The position numbers were made by a program, and so were the translations under genes. From NCBI GenBank assembly GCA_958496175.1, contig OY292274.1, positions 35,751,482-35,815,481 on the forward strand: a stretch of 64,000 nucleotides of DNA, given 5' to 3'. How positions within the stretch are numbered: position 1 is the stretch's first letter; the number at the start of each line of letters is the position of its first letter. A model generated the notes under the pieces. The model was not told the DNA's origin, searched no databases, and saw nothing but the letters and a program-made list of their open reading frames with translations. The stretch is from Sisyra terminalis (lineage: Eukaryota > Arthropoda > Insecta > Neuroptera > Sisyridae). Positions 48,405-60,572 of the stretch are shown piece after piece.

Positions 48405-48962
48405 AAATTGGTATTTTATATTGTATTTATATAGTTTACCTTAAATTGTAAGTCATAATTCTCTTTTCATTTTAAAAAATTTAAAATATTGCAGCAGTTA
48501 ATAGTATTGATAATGGATATGTAAACTGAATACTTAGAATATATAATTAGAAATCGCCACCAGCGTACTACTACATTTAGAATCGCGTGATCTTTTTTTT
48601 ATAAATTGTTTATAATTAATTGAAATTGTTTTTCTACTTTTTAGTTTCAACTACCAATATTACACATAGTGAAGTTTTAAAATGGGTAAATACATAAAAA
48701 ATTAATAATTTTTGTTTTCAATTTTTGTTAACAATGCTATATAGAATAACTTAACAATATGATCCAAGGTATTTTCATTAATCAATTTTATTATATATTT
48801 ATTTAAGTATTTGTTTGAATATCTTTGAAAATATTTGTGATAGTTTGAAATTATCAGTTATTATTTAATTACAAACATATTGAATACTATTATACTATTA
48901 TAATTTTGTAATTTATGTATGTTTAACATATTTTGTAATTACATATATATTTTTTTTAAATA

Positions 48963-49000
48963 GACACCTGATGAAGCTGCGATAAGCACCGAAATGTGTC
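48963..49000 (+). repeat. hairpin with CTGATGA...GAAA core, possible Penelope-type element tail
   Basis: GACAC and GTGTC flank CTGATGAAGC, a short loop, and CACCGAAAT. The words CTGATGA and GAAA recall the hammerhead ribozyme core, and similar CCTGATGAAG...CGAAA.GTGTC stretches occur in the ends of some retroelements. Helix II here is only about 3 bp and a cleavage-site context is lacking, so catalytic activity is not supported. Confidence 0.3.
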
Positions 49001-51424
49001 GCTAATTTGAGAAATTAAAAAACATGAAATAAAAAAAAACGGATCGTAAACAACCACAGTTTTCTTTTTTATTTTAATAAAATTCTGAGATCTGAGTTTT
49101 ATTATCTATAATTTAAAACAATTTTCCAAAATTAGTCAAACCCCCTTTTGTAAGGAAACCTATACGAGGTATAAGGGTTTCTCCATTTTCTTTTTAAATT
49201 TTCAAATTAGAACAAAAGACAATTTTTTGCTTGGTATCCTTTATGAATTGAGAATATTAATTTTTCAAAAATAAGTGAAGAAAGAAAAAACAGGACTTAC
49301 TAGAAAGAAGTGAAATGAAAGACACGAAAGTAGCTTTACATATTGGCACGAAGGGTTTCAAATACTCAGACACGGGCCTGTATGTATTTAAAACTATTTC
49401 AGTTGGAGTTTATTGAAGTAAAGTTTTTTGCAACATAATTTTCTCAACAAAAAAAAAAAATAAAAAAAATTCCACTTGCGCAATAAAAATATAAATCCTA
49501 ATTTGTTTAATAGTTAACTTGATACATATGCTTTAGTATTTTCATAATTTACATTATTAAACCCAAAAAGTTGTAGAATTCACTACAAAAATGAAACAAT
49601 TTGTTAATAATAATAAAAAAAAAAATGATTTATGACTTTCATAAATTACATAAGTATTCAATCATTTTTAAAATTTCAATTGTATTTGTATTTATTTTTA
49701 AATACAAAAATTTTGCCATCATTTCTACAATTTGCATGGACATGCAAATGCGACATTACATCTAAAAAGAAATCAAATAACATTTCTATGCATATTATGT
49801 TACAATCACGAAAGAATCGATTACGTGTAGCAAATTTATGTCTTCTTTTCTTAACTGCATTAGCTAATGTTAATAGAAAAACTGAGAAAGAGCCTCAAGT
49901 CATAGATCCCTACCTTAAGTCTGCAATTAAAGTCAACAATTGTATTTTATAACGCATGCATACATTTTATTCATGTACCCTATTTTTTTCCGCGCATGAT
50001 TTAAGCTAAAATACTTTTTTGTTTTTCACAAATAGTTTACATTTTATTTTGGAACAAAGATAATACCAAATATGGCTAAAATTTCGTGTCGTTATGTAAA
50101 CCTAAACTACACGAGTTACTTAAATAAGTACATAAATTTTATAATACAGACAATATCTTATATGAAATAATCGTGACCTTATTTGCAAGGAATTTAATAT
50201 GAATATGTAGGTGGAACCTGATGAATAATGAATATAATGAAAAGTGATCTATTATATATACAAGTAATTACTATTATCCACCGAGTCGTTTTTACAATAT
50301 TTGAATCTATGAATATTTTAAATATACTTTAATAATAAATCTCAAACATAAACGTAAACATGAAAAACACAAGGCGTTAACCGGTTGCTTGATAACGTAA
50401 ATATGCAATGTTTATCTAAAATTATTTAACACAAATCATGAAAGTATTTCAATATGTTTACTGTAAGTATTTATTGACTTATGGTCTCTATTTTAAGGTA
50501 CGAGTATTATTGTTCAATCCTTAATTTCAATACATTACAAGAATACCGATCATGAAATAAAATATTAAATTGCTCGAAAGAAAATATTTGAACTAAGGCG
50601 CTAAATAAAAAAAATAACTGCAAATCTACTTATGTGGCGATAACAATGATCCAATTTATTGTTATCGTTAAACTATAAAATTTCGTATTTCTGATACTAC
50701 TACGGGTATTTAGGTATTAATTGAATATCTTTGCTTTTTGGTATACAAGTTATCGAAAACTTTATTACTGTAACGTTAGTAATCATTCATAAGTTTATAT
50801 CATTAATATTGATGTTTTTATGTAAATATAATCAAACTGAAGTCTTTCATAGTAATAAGTGGGTCGCCTCAGTCATTATTGGATTATTATATATCATTAC
50901 TTAATGAGAATGTCACAGTCAAACAGGGTCGCAAGCGTTAAATATTACTTTACTCACTTGAAATATTGCTTAGGGAACAAATATTAACGCTAACACTGCT
51001 ATACTTAATTCATACTAGCCACTACAATATATTTCTATAAGTCGTAATAAAATTGTCAATTAAGCAATCATTTTCATAAACATTTATGACTTTTTTGATT
51101 TAAAAAGAACCATACAGCAATGTGCATTATGTACTATAATTTAACATTTTTGATTTATTGCTATTTCATTTATTAATGAGAGCTCTATGAACTAGTCAGA
51201 TAATGTATCGGAGAAGAATAAGATATATAAGTGCATTGTTGAATTATTTTGGCGTCCCACTGACCCGAATCGTGTATTTAGAGAAAATGTAATTTAATAT
51301 CGATTTTTATTTATTAATGATTTGGATTCAATAACGATTTAATTTAATCATTGTGATTAGAATGCGTTTTTTTCTATTAATAAAATGACAACTATATCAT
51401 TAAAAATAATCTATCTTTCGAAGT

Positions 51425-52111
51425 AGGGACCATTCATAAACTACGTCACACAAATTTTACGATTTTTTAACCTCCTTCCGTCCTTGTTACAGGTGGTTAT
51501 ATTTTTAAACTCCCCCACCCCCACCCGACCCCTCAATGTGAAGTTATGTATTGTTCAATTTTATAATAAGAAACAATTAAAATAAAATTTCAGTATCATC
51601 TTTTCTTCATTAAATAATAAAATATTCAATAAACGCAACGTAGAAATTAATATTTTAAACTAGTAACTACCCGTGTATAATCACAGGCAACACTGACAAA
51701 ACTGACAAATGGCAAAAATTGGCAATTGAATGAAATGGAAATAACAGTTGAAACAAATGACAACAATCAGTTAGTTCACATTTGCGACTACAGTTATTAT
51801 ATTATGTTTTCACATAATCGTATGAGTTTGAATACTTTTTTTTTATCTCTTTGCTAACATACATACATATACCTACGTTTGCCAATTATTATTATGAAAA
51901 CAGACCAAACAAAAAACAAATTAAGAAACGGAAAACGATTGATTTGTTGATTAAGTTAATAAAAAATTTTAAATTTAAATTTAGCATGTGACGCCCAAAA
52001 CCTTTCCCATCCACCCACCTTCAGCCCTTGTCACCCGTTGGCATATTTCGTTGTCTGATTTCGATGTCTCCCCTCTCCCTGAACGTATGACATGTTTTAT
52101 GGATGGCCCTC
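51425..52111. mobile_element. DNA transposon (non-autonomous) with AGGGACCATTCATAAA-type ends
   Basis: The left end AGGGACCATTCATAAACTAC and the reverse complement of the right end, AGGGCCATCCATAAAACATG, are alike for about 25 bp. Both continue into CT/CCCC-rich subterminal sequence (CTCCCCCACCCCCACCCGAC on the left, CTCCCCTCTCCC on the right). Size about 690 bp. No transposase frame. The short plus-strand frames at its right end are not genes. Confidence 0.65.
51659..51782 (+). repeat. dispersed repeat family 2, copy inside the transposon
   Basis: The block with ACACTGACAAAACTGACAAA, TGAATGAAATGGAAATAACA and GTTGAAACAAATGACAACAA recurs inverted at about 55,610-55,745 and 63,455-63,560. Those copies also share GTGCGGCAAAGA-type sequence on their left, so the family unit is at least 200 bp. 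Confidence 0.65.
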
Positions 52112-52597
52112 CTAATTCGACAATGTTACGTTTTATTCTTTTGCAAGAGTACCTTATGGTTTTTGCATATTAAAAATATTTACTTTTTATATGAATTAAT
52201 TCAGGATTGCTTCAAGTATTTAAACGTCCTGAACAACCCGATAGACATGATAACTGTAATAAATCCACCCAATAATCATAAGTAAACCCTACTCTCTTAA
52301 ACGAAATTTAGATTCCTAACTAATATCTAATTACTTTTTTTTTAGAAATACGAGTACAAGTCAAAGAAACATAAACACTGTTTCAAACATTTCAAAATTT
52401 CAAAAAATAAAGCTATAAAATTTGTTGTTCATTCAATAGCACTTGGAATTTTTATATCGGTTTTAAATATTTACATTTGTAATATTTTATGAAAAGTATT
52501 TTCTTGAAAATTTTTGACGTGGATATGATACGTCTTTAAAATTGCTTCAATAGTAGGAGATAATTCAAAAAAACGATTGGTAGTAAAATCAGGGGAT

Positions 52598-52740
52598 ATA
52601 CATCTGGAAACGTCGCGTTATCTACTTTTTCATTAATTTAATTCGCTAATAAATTGGGTCATCATGACATTTTAGTCATAAAAGAGAAAATTAGGATATA
52701 CGATATTAAAATTGAGGTAACAAAAAAAATTAGCTAGTTT
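52598..52740. mobile_element. MITE family 1, degenerate partial copy
   Basis: Shares the left arm (CTGGAAACGTCGCGTTATCTAC, AATTTAATTCGCTAATAAAT) and the centre (TACGATATTAAAATTG, GTAACAAAAAAA) with the copy at 31,932. The right arm is missing. Confidence 0.5.
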
Positions 52741-53639
52741 TTTTCTGATATGTTTCCGCATTCTGTAGGTACATGTGCATCCCGAAATGTTTAAATTCCG
52801 ATACCTGTGCTATCGGAAATCGTGTAATGCTATGTAAAAGAATTTGAAAAATTCCAGCCTTTTCGCGAATTAGCGGTTATATGCACTTTTACAGCGATTG
52901 AATGTAATTAGCCTAAGAGTTCGTATTGCAAAGGAAAACTACCGGTATGTTTTAATATGAATCATAAATTAATAATTAGTCAATTGACGCCCAAAACAAA
53001 ACTAAGTTTACTTACTTCACTGTAAAGTTCCAATATGTCTCATCAAAAAAATGATTTCATAAGCAGATCAACTAAAGAATAAATTACAATACTTGATCAC
53101 TTTATAGTTATTTTATTCTAAAATCAGGCTCGGTTAAGTTCGAGTAAGTAACTGATAGAGAAAGAGAATAATTTCTCATATAATTGAATTACACTTGAAA
53201 AATTCCGAGTGGATAGAGTTATAAATCAAGATAGATGTAAACATAAGTCAGGGTTATAAATAGTGTATAGGTTTAAAGATATATACATTAACTACATGTA
53301 TTTAAAATGGGATTATGAATTGATTTGTAGAAAAGCTTATACATTATAAAAGAAATCAGCGTTAATAAAAAAATATTGCATTTATGTATAATATTATGTA
53401 CATAGATTATAAGTAATTATATTTTATCCAATGATATTCCTTACTGAATTAGTTTCTAATATCTTGTATGAATTATTTACCTATACATAAACTGTGAATC
53501 TAGTCAATTGCATTAAATTATTTAATGATACAAATAATCATTTTAATTTTGTTTGTTTAATGCCACAATTACCTATATCTCAAACGACGGAATATTACTT
53601 CAAAATTCTATTGTAAAAAATGGATAGCAATTAGCAATT

Positions 53640-53670
53640 ATTGCATATTATTATTATTATTATTATTGTC
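53640..53670. repeat. (TTA)n microsatellite
   Basis: Short ATT run within ATTGCATATTATTATT..., followed by an ATTAGCAAT palindromic duplication (CAATTAGCAAT at about 53,628 and 53,678). Confidence 0.7.
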
Positions 53671-53750
53671 ATATTGCAATTAGCAATATGACAAATGATT
53701 AATTTTAACAGATATCTCCAAAAAAATTATCAAGTTTTTATTTGATAATA

Positions 53751-53836
53751 AGGGGATTCTCCCGTGTGACGGCATGTTTCTTAAGCATTTAAGAAAAAAT
53801 TGATTTTATAAACCCATCATACGGGAGAACCCCCGT
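53751..53836. mobile_element. 86-bp palindromic MITE
   Basis: An 18-bp near-perfect inverted repeat, GGGGATTCTCCCGTGTGA and TCATACGGGAGAACCCCC, closes a 48-base centre. No coding capacity. GC content is high relative to its surroundings. Probably a miniature transposon; only one copy lies in the window. Confidence 0.55.
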
Positions 53837-55542
53837 AACAATTTCTTATAACTATTTAAACTTACTAATAGTATTAAACTTTTGCAATTTAAATGTTATA
53901 GGTATAAAAGATACATTCAAATTACTGATAGAAATTTTTTGCTTAAGAAACAAAACAAAAAAAAAGTGAAGAGTTTATTCAAATTACAAACCTAATAGAT
54001 TTAATGTGTATTCTAATAGGAATACTAATGAGATCGAATCTCAAATATAGGAGTAGGAAGCAGTTTCTGCTCAAGGTTGTTTAGTTCATCCTAAAACAGA
54101 GCTACTAGAAATCAAAACCGTAAATTATTATTAAATTGATAATTTTCTTTTCTATATCCATACAAATGTTAATAGTTTCGACATTTATGATAATAAAAAT
54201 ACTTTTAAAAAATACAATTTGTGCTATATCTATATTTAACTTAGTAAACATAAATGCTTCGTTATGCTTACAGCGTTAGTTTTCATTTAAAAAATATCTA
54301 TAATCATTCAATTCTTAGGAAATTAAATAAAATGGGTTTTGAACTTTTATTTAACCTATAACAACATCAATAGCAGAAAAAGTAATTTTTAATTATTTTT
54401 TCCTATGTTATACATTGATATAACTAAATTACAATATAGCTATACCTATGTATACCTAAGACCATAAAAAAACAATTATTATGTCTTAATGATTATTTAA
54501 AATTTAAATATATTCTTTTTTCAGTATGTGATTCATAAGTTTGGAATTCTTTTTTGAAACCATTCAAGTTTTAAAAACGTGCCTAATCATTATGAATATT
54601 TGCGTAAAACTAAGAAGGTTTCTAATTAATTTTGGTACCAAAATAATAGATTATAAAGTTTTATTAATAGCTGAAAAATATGAAAAGAAAAAACTAGGTA
54701 TACTTATCTAAATTACTAATTTTATCTTAATAAAAATGTTTAATTAAATTTAATGGTAGAAATATTGATTGTAAGTACTTGTTTTCTGATTATCTTGGTA
54801 TATTTAGCTTATTTTTTTTTAATTAAATGCAATTGATTTTTAATATTTATTCCCAATATTATTAAAATAAACAGCCTTTGATATTAATTAATTTCTAGAA
54901 ATTCATTTAAATTATAAGAAAGGAAATATTTCAACATTCTTTGTTAAATTTTATGTTTTAAAGTATCTAATATTATTTTTAAATTATAATTTGTGTTGTA
55001 AATAATTTTTGTATTAGTTTTTTAATGTCACTGCTATATATATTTAACAGTATAAAATTACAAATACATGTGCATGAATATAATGATGACGAAACAGCTT
55101 CGTGACCGAACAAAACAGAACAATGCTATCAAAAGTTTTAGTAGTCATATTCCTAAAATTGACAATGAAGCTTCAAAAGTAAACGTTAAACTTCTTTAGG
55201 CGTAGGTACCATGAAAGGGAAAAATAAATTATGTTACGGATATTGGTTTGGACTGTTATGTTCATTGAACAGAACACAAATCTGGATTGAACAAAACAAA
55301 ATGCAACTGCGCATGTGCCTAATCGAGTAACTTCTATTATATCAAAAATATGAACCAAGTCAACTACAAGAGATAATGTATGTGATTTCTAAAATCAAAA
55401 GTAACGTTTATATTTTATATTTCCGTTTTCTAGGAACAAATATGCAATTCATTTAAATTTTCACCAACTTTTTTGAATTTATTACTCAGTTTAAGTAGTT
55501 ATAAAATATTTTGAATCAGTATAATAATAGGCAAATGTGGTA

Positions 55543-55745
55543 TGTACTGCGGCAAAGACAGATAATATAAACAAGAATTATAAACTCATGTGTGTTAATG
55601 AAAACTAAATATAATAATCCTTGTTCCTTCATGTAAACTAACTGATTGTTGTCATTTGTTTCAACTGTTATTTCGATTTCATTCAATGACCAATTTTTGT
55701 CATTTATAAGTTGTGTCAGTGTTTGCTGTGAATTATTTCATGAAT
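55543..55745 (-). repeat. dispersed repeat family 2, second copy
   Basis: Inverted relative to 51,659 (GATTGTTGTCATTTGTTTCAAC, TCATTCAATGACCAAT, GTTGTGTCAGTGTTTGCTGTGA). It shares GCGGCAAAGA with the third copy at 63,412. Confidence 0.65.
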
Positions 55746-56232
55746 AGCCTCAAGTATTTCATAATTATAATGACGCAAATTGTGTTAAGAACTCAAGTAA
55801 TAAAACGAGAATGGTTGTAACAAGAAAGTTTAAATTCTGAATTATTTTTTTCCTGAAAAAACTAGAGTTTTACAAATAAATTTTACCTCTTACGTGCGTC
55901 CATTAGTACACACACTTGTTACTAAATTTGAGAATCAAATATATTCTGAAAATCTATAGGATTAATTGCTCTTGTAAATAACAATTTAAATAATAACGTA
56001 AATTAAACTAATAACGTTTGTATACGCAAGCCACCAATATGCAGATTAAGCACGCTGAATTTCATAAATTTAGAGAAATAACAGTCCAAATAGTTTTAAT
56101 ATTTTTCTAGTTTGAACAATTGAAGTCAATAATATTTGCATTATTTTTGTATTTATTGCAAATAAAATTTAATAAAAAAAAATATTTAGTATCTATGTAA
56201 ATCATAAGCTGATAGATTTATATTAAATGGTA

Positions 56233-56650
56233 TAGTGGGATCTCGAAATAAGAGTGCCTTAACAAACGAGATATTTGAGATACGAGCAAAATTTGAATAC
56301 ACGACCCAAAAGTTGCTGCACCTCGCATTATCCTTGTGCATCTCGAATTAACCGAAGCATATCCCCAGTATGCTTGTTTACATCTCGCTATCGAAACATC
56401 TTTTTGTGCATTTATTGTGCAATACTTTATCATGTATACTATATACAATTGTATTTACGTTGTGTGTAAGTTTATATGACCAAAATACAAATACACTTTA
56501 TAAATTCTTCTTATTTAAAAACACGTAACAAAAACAACGAATTAATGGCAATTCAATTAGTTTTAGTGGGAAAAATGCTTTGAGATACACCAAATTAACA
56601 AACGAGTAAGGTTACGGAACAAATTAAACTCGTATCTCGAGGTATCACTG
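56233..56650. mobile_element. pogo/Tigger-type non-autonomous element with TA target
   Basis: The left end TAGTGGGATCTCGAAATAAG and the reverse complement of the right end, CAGTGATACCTCGAGATACG, match the Tigger/pogo terminal repeat (CAGTGATACCTCG). TA flanks both ends (56,231-56,232; 56,651-56,652). Size 418 bp. Internal plus/minus frames are not transposase. Confidence 0.75.
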
Positions 56651-58122
56651 TACTTCTCAATAAGTTTTTGCATAAATTTTATAATTGTATGTAAACTAAG
56701 AAAGTATTTAAAAAATAATTCTGTGTTTTGTGATAAATAGAACAGTTTTTTTTTCCAGAATTGAATATTTAATGGTTGTTTAATATTTTAAATGTAAATG
56801 ATTACTATATTTTATGTATATATTGGAAATAAAATATCTCCAAACACAAATATCAATATTTTACACTTGAACTCAATTTCAATGTTCCGAATTCTGAATT
56901 AAATTATAGTACACATGCTACAATTGTATCTATATTATTTACATTATATTTGTGTCATAATTTTAAAAATAAAATGGTAAAACCAGTTTTTAATAAATCT
57001 AAAATAACTTTCGTTAAGAATTTCATTCATAAAATTTTTAGCAAATAAATCAAGCAATTTAAAATAATATATTCTTTCACAATTGAAAATTAGAAACCTC
57101 TTTATTATCTTACTAAAAATAGAAAAAAGATGACATAAAAGTATTATAGTCATTTCATTTCATGTATGTGTAACTTAAACAAAGGTAAATTATTCTTTTG
57201 ATTGTAATGATATAATCAAATTGGGTCAGCTTTAAATGCCGAATGTCTTCTATATATTTTTGTCCATATATTAAGTTAAATTATATCTTTTCGTGTTGTA
57301 GAGCAAATTGTAAATTGTAACCATATTTAAATGAAACATGAATTTATTTTTACACATTCCGATTATTGTTTCTTGACTTATAAATTTACTAAAATAAAAT
57401 TTAAAAAAAATAATTTAAATAAATCAAAACTAGTACTTAATATTTATTTTTTAATTCGTTAAACACTTATGTTAATTGAAATTTATGCATTAATAATAAC
57501 AAAGAAAAACGCTGTAGTTCAATTACCTAATTAAAACAAATGTTATTTCCAACGATAAAGGAAATCATATATAATTAAAATAAATTATCTTTCGGCCATT
57601 GGAAAATTTTGTTTACTTCCTCTAAATTATCTGTTTTCTGTGGAATGTTAAATTAAATAAAACTTTGTAATTTCCAGAAATTCACTTAAATAAAAAATAA
57701 AACCACAAACAGATAATAATTGTTGTCACAACTTTAGCATTTGCAACGATTTTGTTCAATATATCAAAATAAAATTTTATTTATAATCGTTTTGAGGTAT
57801 TTAAAAATGTATATTAATTGTTTAATTACACCACAAATAAAATATGTGGAGAGAATATTTCTGGAATTTAAATTCTTCGCATTTCTTTTTATTTTAAGCA
57901 TATGTGAGGAATTACTGCAAGAACATTTTGTTTTTATATTTTTGACGGAAATATCCATTTCGAATTTCCCTGAATCCATTGATTATTTTTGGTTTGATGT
58001 CTATATTTATTTTGAATATCTCAAATCCATAAATCTTAAAATGGGGAAATTTTATATGTAAGCTTGGTATAGCATCTCATTTTTATTGAAACCAATTGAA
58101 CTAAAACCCGTGTTTAGTATAC

Positions 58123-58259
58123 CTGCTTGCAAATGTAAAAACAAAGGAGCTTTGATTTTTTCTGACTGCATTGTCGAATTAACTACGTAAGAGTCCCACG
58201 CATTGGGAAATCCCATATACAAACTTAACTTTACGATATTATCTTTAGTCACAAAAATG
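58123..58259 (-). CDS. orphan exon candidate inside the Yellow-gene intron
   Basis: Minus strand. The branch-point-like TTCTAAC and the acceptor CATGTTTCAG precede an open 45-codon exon (frame C|ATT...), closed by a donor AG|GTATAC. Translation includes KDNIVKLSLYMGFPNAWDSY and KIKAPLFLHLQAG, plausible for a secreted or extracellular protein. I recognise no family. No neighbouring exon with good sites was found; a weaker open stretch lies at 57,979-57,764. It may be an exon of a nested gene, a lost exon, or chance. Confidence 0.25.
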
Positions 58260-58599
58260 CTGAAACATGAGTTAGAAATACAGCTTACAAGCACTAATAA
58301 AAAGAAACTTTTATTTTAGAAATTTTCTAAATTTGATAGCTAAATATGATAGTGAATACTATACAAAGCTATTTTATTTTTTTTTTCGTTTTCATCGAAA
58401 ACCACCTGAAATCATTTTTTTTTTACTTCTTCCTATAGAGTTTCTTTAACAAAAGATACTATTAGAAAAGATGAAGCACTTAAAGATAATATTTACAAAA
58501 TCAAATTTTAAAAAAGTTAGTTATATGAACTAAAATGTCATAATTCATACTATGAACTAGTTCAAAGATAAATAGATTGTTCATCCGAACTTCTGAATT

Positions 58600-59780
58600 G
58601 GGCAATACAAGACTACATGAAAAACAAATTCAGTTTTTAAATGCCCGTCGAGATCTCAATAAGTCAAAAAGACGAATGGCAAGAGAAAAATAAAGGTGAT
58701 ATAGTATAGTTCACTGACAGATTAAAGACAAACGATGATATAGACACTGAAATATGGGGATAAAATTCCAGAAAGGGAAGAATACCCACAGTACCTATAG
58801 TAGTACCTACTACATAGGAAAATATGTGAATATCTCATAATAAAACGAAAAAAAATTTCTAAGATAGCCAAGCCGCAATTAAAGCGATCAGGTCCCACCA
58901 GAGAACTTCAAATTGATCAGAGAATGCAAAACCCTCTCATCCAGGTGACTGCTTTCATCAAAGCAACACTTGCATGAGTGCCAGGACATTCTGATATCAA
59001 AAGTAACGAAGAGGCAAATGGGCTGAAAAGGCAAATTCAAGTATGCCATTTATGGGTCAAGAACGAGCTACAGAAGGGCCGATGTGCATAACTCGAAATC
59101 GAATAGCCGAACGGTCTCAAAATGAGCAAATAATAGCTAGAATTAATTTCTTAGGAGGCAAATTCTCTTAGGAGGTAAAAAGGTTATAGTAAAGAAACCT
59201 TTGAAAGATCCTAATAAATTTTTTATATAAATAAGACTTTTAAATCAAGGAAGAAGTATATCAAAATGCTGGTAGGTCTACTAACAAGATACTACAATTT
59301 GAGAAAGTATCTCCAAACTATAGGAAAAAATGCTGAGCCAAATGTAAAAATGCGGTAGGGGAGATGAGATTGCCTTTCACGTACTATTTAACTGCCCAGA
59401 CATGCCTCAGTCATCTCAGCTCTCTTAGACTCATCCGGGCATAAGCTGGGAATCATACAAAAAAACGGAAAAATCATACAGAAAAACTGAATTGGCTGTC
59501 TGCTAAATTTTATCTCAAAAGCAAACCTAACCAATTGGAATTAGAAACAAAGTTGAGGCACAATAGTTCCTATAGGACGCCGCGTAAAAGAACCCTTAGG
59601 AGAGGCCCCCAGTACAAACAAGAAGAAGTAAAAGAAAGATTAATGTTTGGAAACTGGAAAATTTGTCTCATTACCAACTTTAAGCTTAAACAATTCTTTT
59701 TATTAATAAATTGTTTAAAAATGAACCAAAATTATTTAAATTACCTCCTCCCTCTTTATAAATAAAGAATATTTATCATT
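58600..59780 (+). mobile_element. non-LTR retrotransposon (Jockey/I-type) remnant with RNase H domain
   Basis: Plus-strand frames in order: FTDRLKTNDDIDTEIWG (RNase H start, usually YTDGSK), SQAAIKAIRS, VPGHSDIKSNEEAN (usually W.PGHSGI.GNE.AD, with the Trp codon changed to TGA), LVGLLTRYYNLRKYLQTIGK, then Cys-rich tail words with in-frame stops. The element is dead. The 3' part (59,535-59,765) has an open frame but no recognised domain. Confidence 0.65.
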
Positions 59781-59942
59781 TACTTAGATTACTCGATATG
59801 AATTGTATTACCTCGAAATCTGTGTACTTTGAATTTAGGAAAGTTTATTTGTATCACTTCTGTTTTATTTAATACCCAAAATTGAAAAGCTAGAAATAAA
59901 CTAAGGTATCTTCCTAAACTTTATCCAGCACTACTAAATTTA

Positions 59943-60133
59943 ATTCATGTCCCTTTTAGAACCGTAAAATCTGACGACGTTGCATTTTCTACTTTTTTTT
60001 TTCTTTTCGCGATTCTTTTGCTAACTCAATTCTATTAAATTTTCTTAAAGGGTTGATTTATTCGCGAATTAAATTAAAAACAAAGTAGAAAATGCAACGT
60101 TGCCAGATTTGGTGGTCTAAAAGAGACATGAAC
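59943..60133. mobile_element. MITE family 1, complete copy
   Basis: Arms: left TCATGTCCCTTTTAGAACC, ACGTTGCATTTTCTAC, CTTTTCGCGA; right ATTCGCGAATTAAATT, AGTAGAAAATGCAACGTTGC, GGTCTAAAAGAGACATGAAC. The 191-bp element is nearly a perfect hairpin in its outer 60 bp. Confidence 0.75.
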
Positions 60134-60495
60134 CTTAAACTCTATGAGTTTTTAAACAACTACAGTAGACTATAAGTTTTGAAATATCAAATCAGTGGTG
60201 TAACTTATTTTTAAGCCCATACACTATTTATATAAAGGAAACCTATTTTTTTAGTTTTAGAGCAAAAACAAGTAGATATATTCAAGTGAAACATATATGT
60301 TAAATGATTTTTCGTCTAGATTATCCAGCCACCTATGTATAAATTAAAGTCTTCGTGTTTAATTGATTTGCTTCCTTACCCTCAATAGCAACAATTTAAT
60401 CTTGCATTCCTACTGCAGAATGATCTTCCATTGAAAAAAATAGCAAAAAAAATTCTTTCATTTCAAAACCCCGCCAATATATAAGGAAATTAAAA

Positions 60496-60572
60496 GGGAC
60501 CCCCTAAAGCTGGGGACTCGAAAGCGTTGCTTCCAGTTGCTTCCCTGTAGCTATTCCACTGAACTAAATAAA
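60496..60572 (-). pseudogene. tRNA-like sequence with intact pol III A box
   Basis: Minus strand. TAGTTCAGTGG matches the A-box consensus exactly. About 30 bases further on, CTTTCGAGTCC is two mismatches from the B box. The stems of a cloverleaf do not form well (the T arm does not close), so this is likely a decayed tRNA or the head of another SINE. Confidence 0.3.

Noticed and set aside
48963..49000. Functional hammerhead ribozyme
   Set aside because: Helix II is too short and the pairing that exists does not follow the hammerhead fold.
49632..49952. 106-codon plus-strand frame in the Yellow intron
   Set aside because: Low-complexity first half, no domain, no splice or start support.
57741..58061. 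106-codon plus-strand frame
   Set aside because: Rich in Phe, Ile and Leu as expected from AT-rich DNA; no family recognised.
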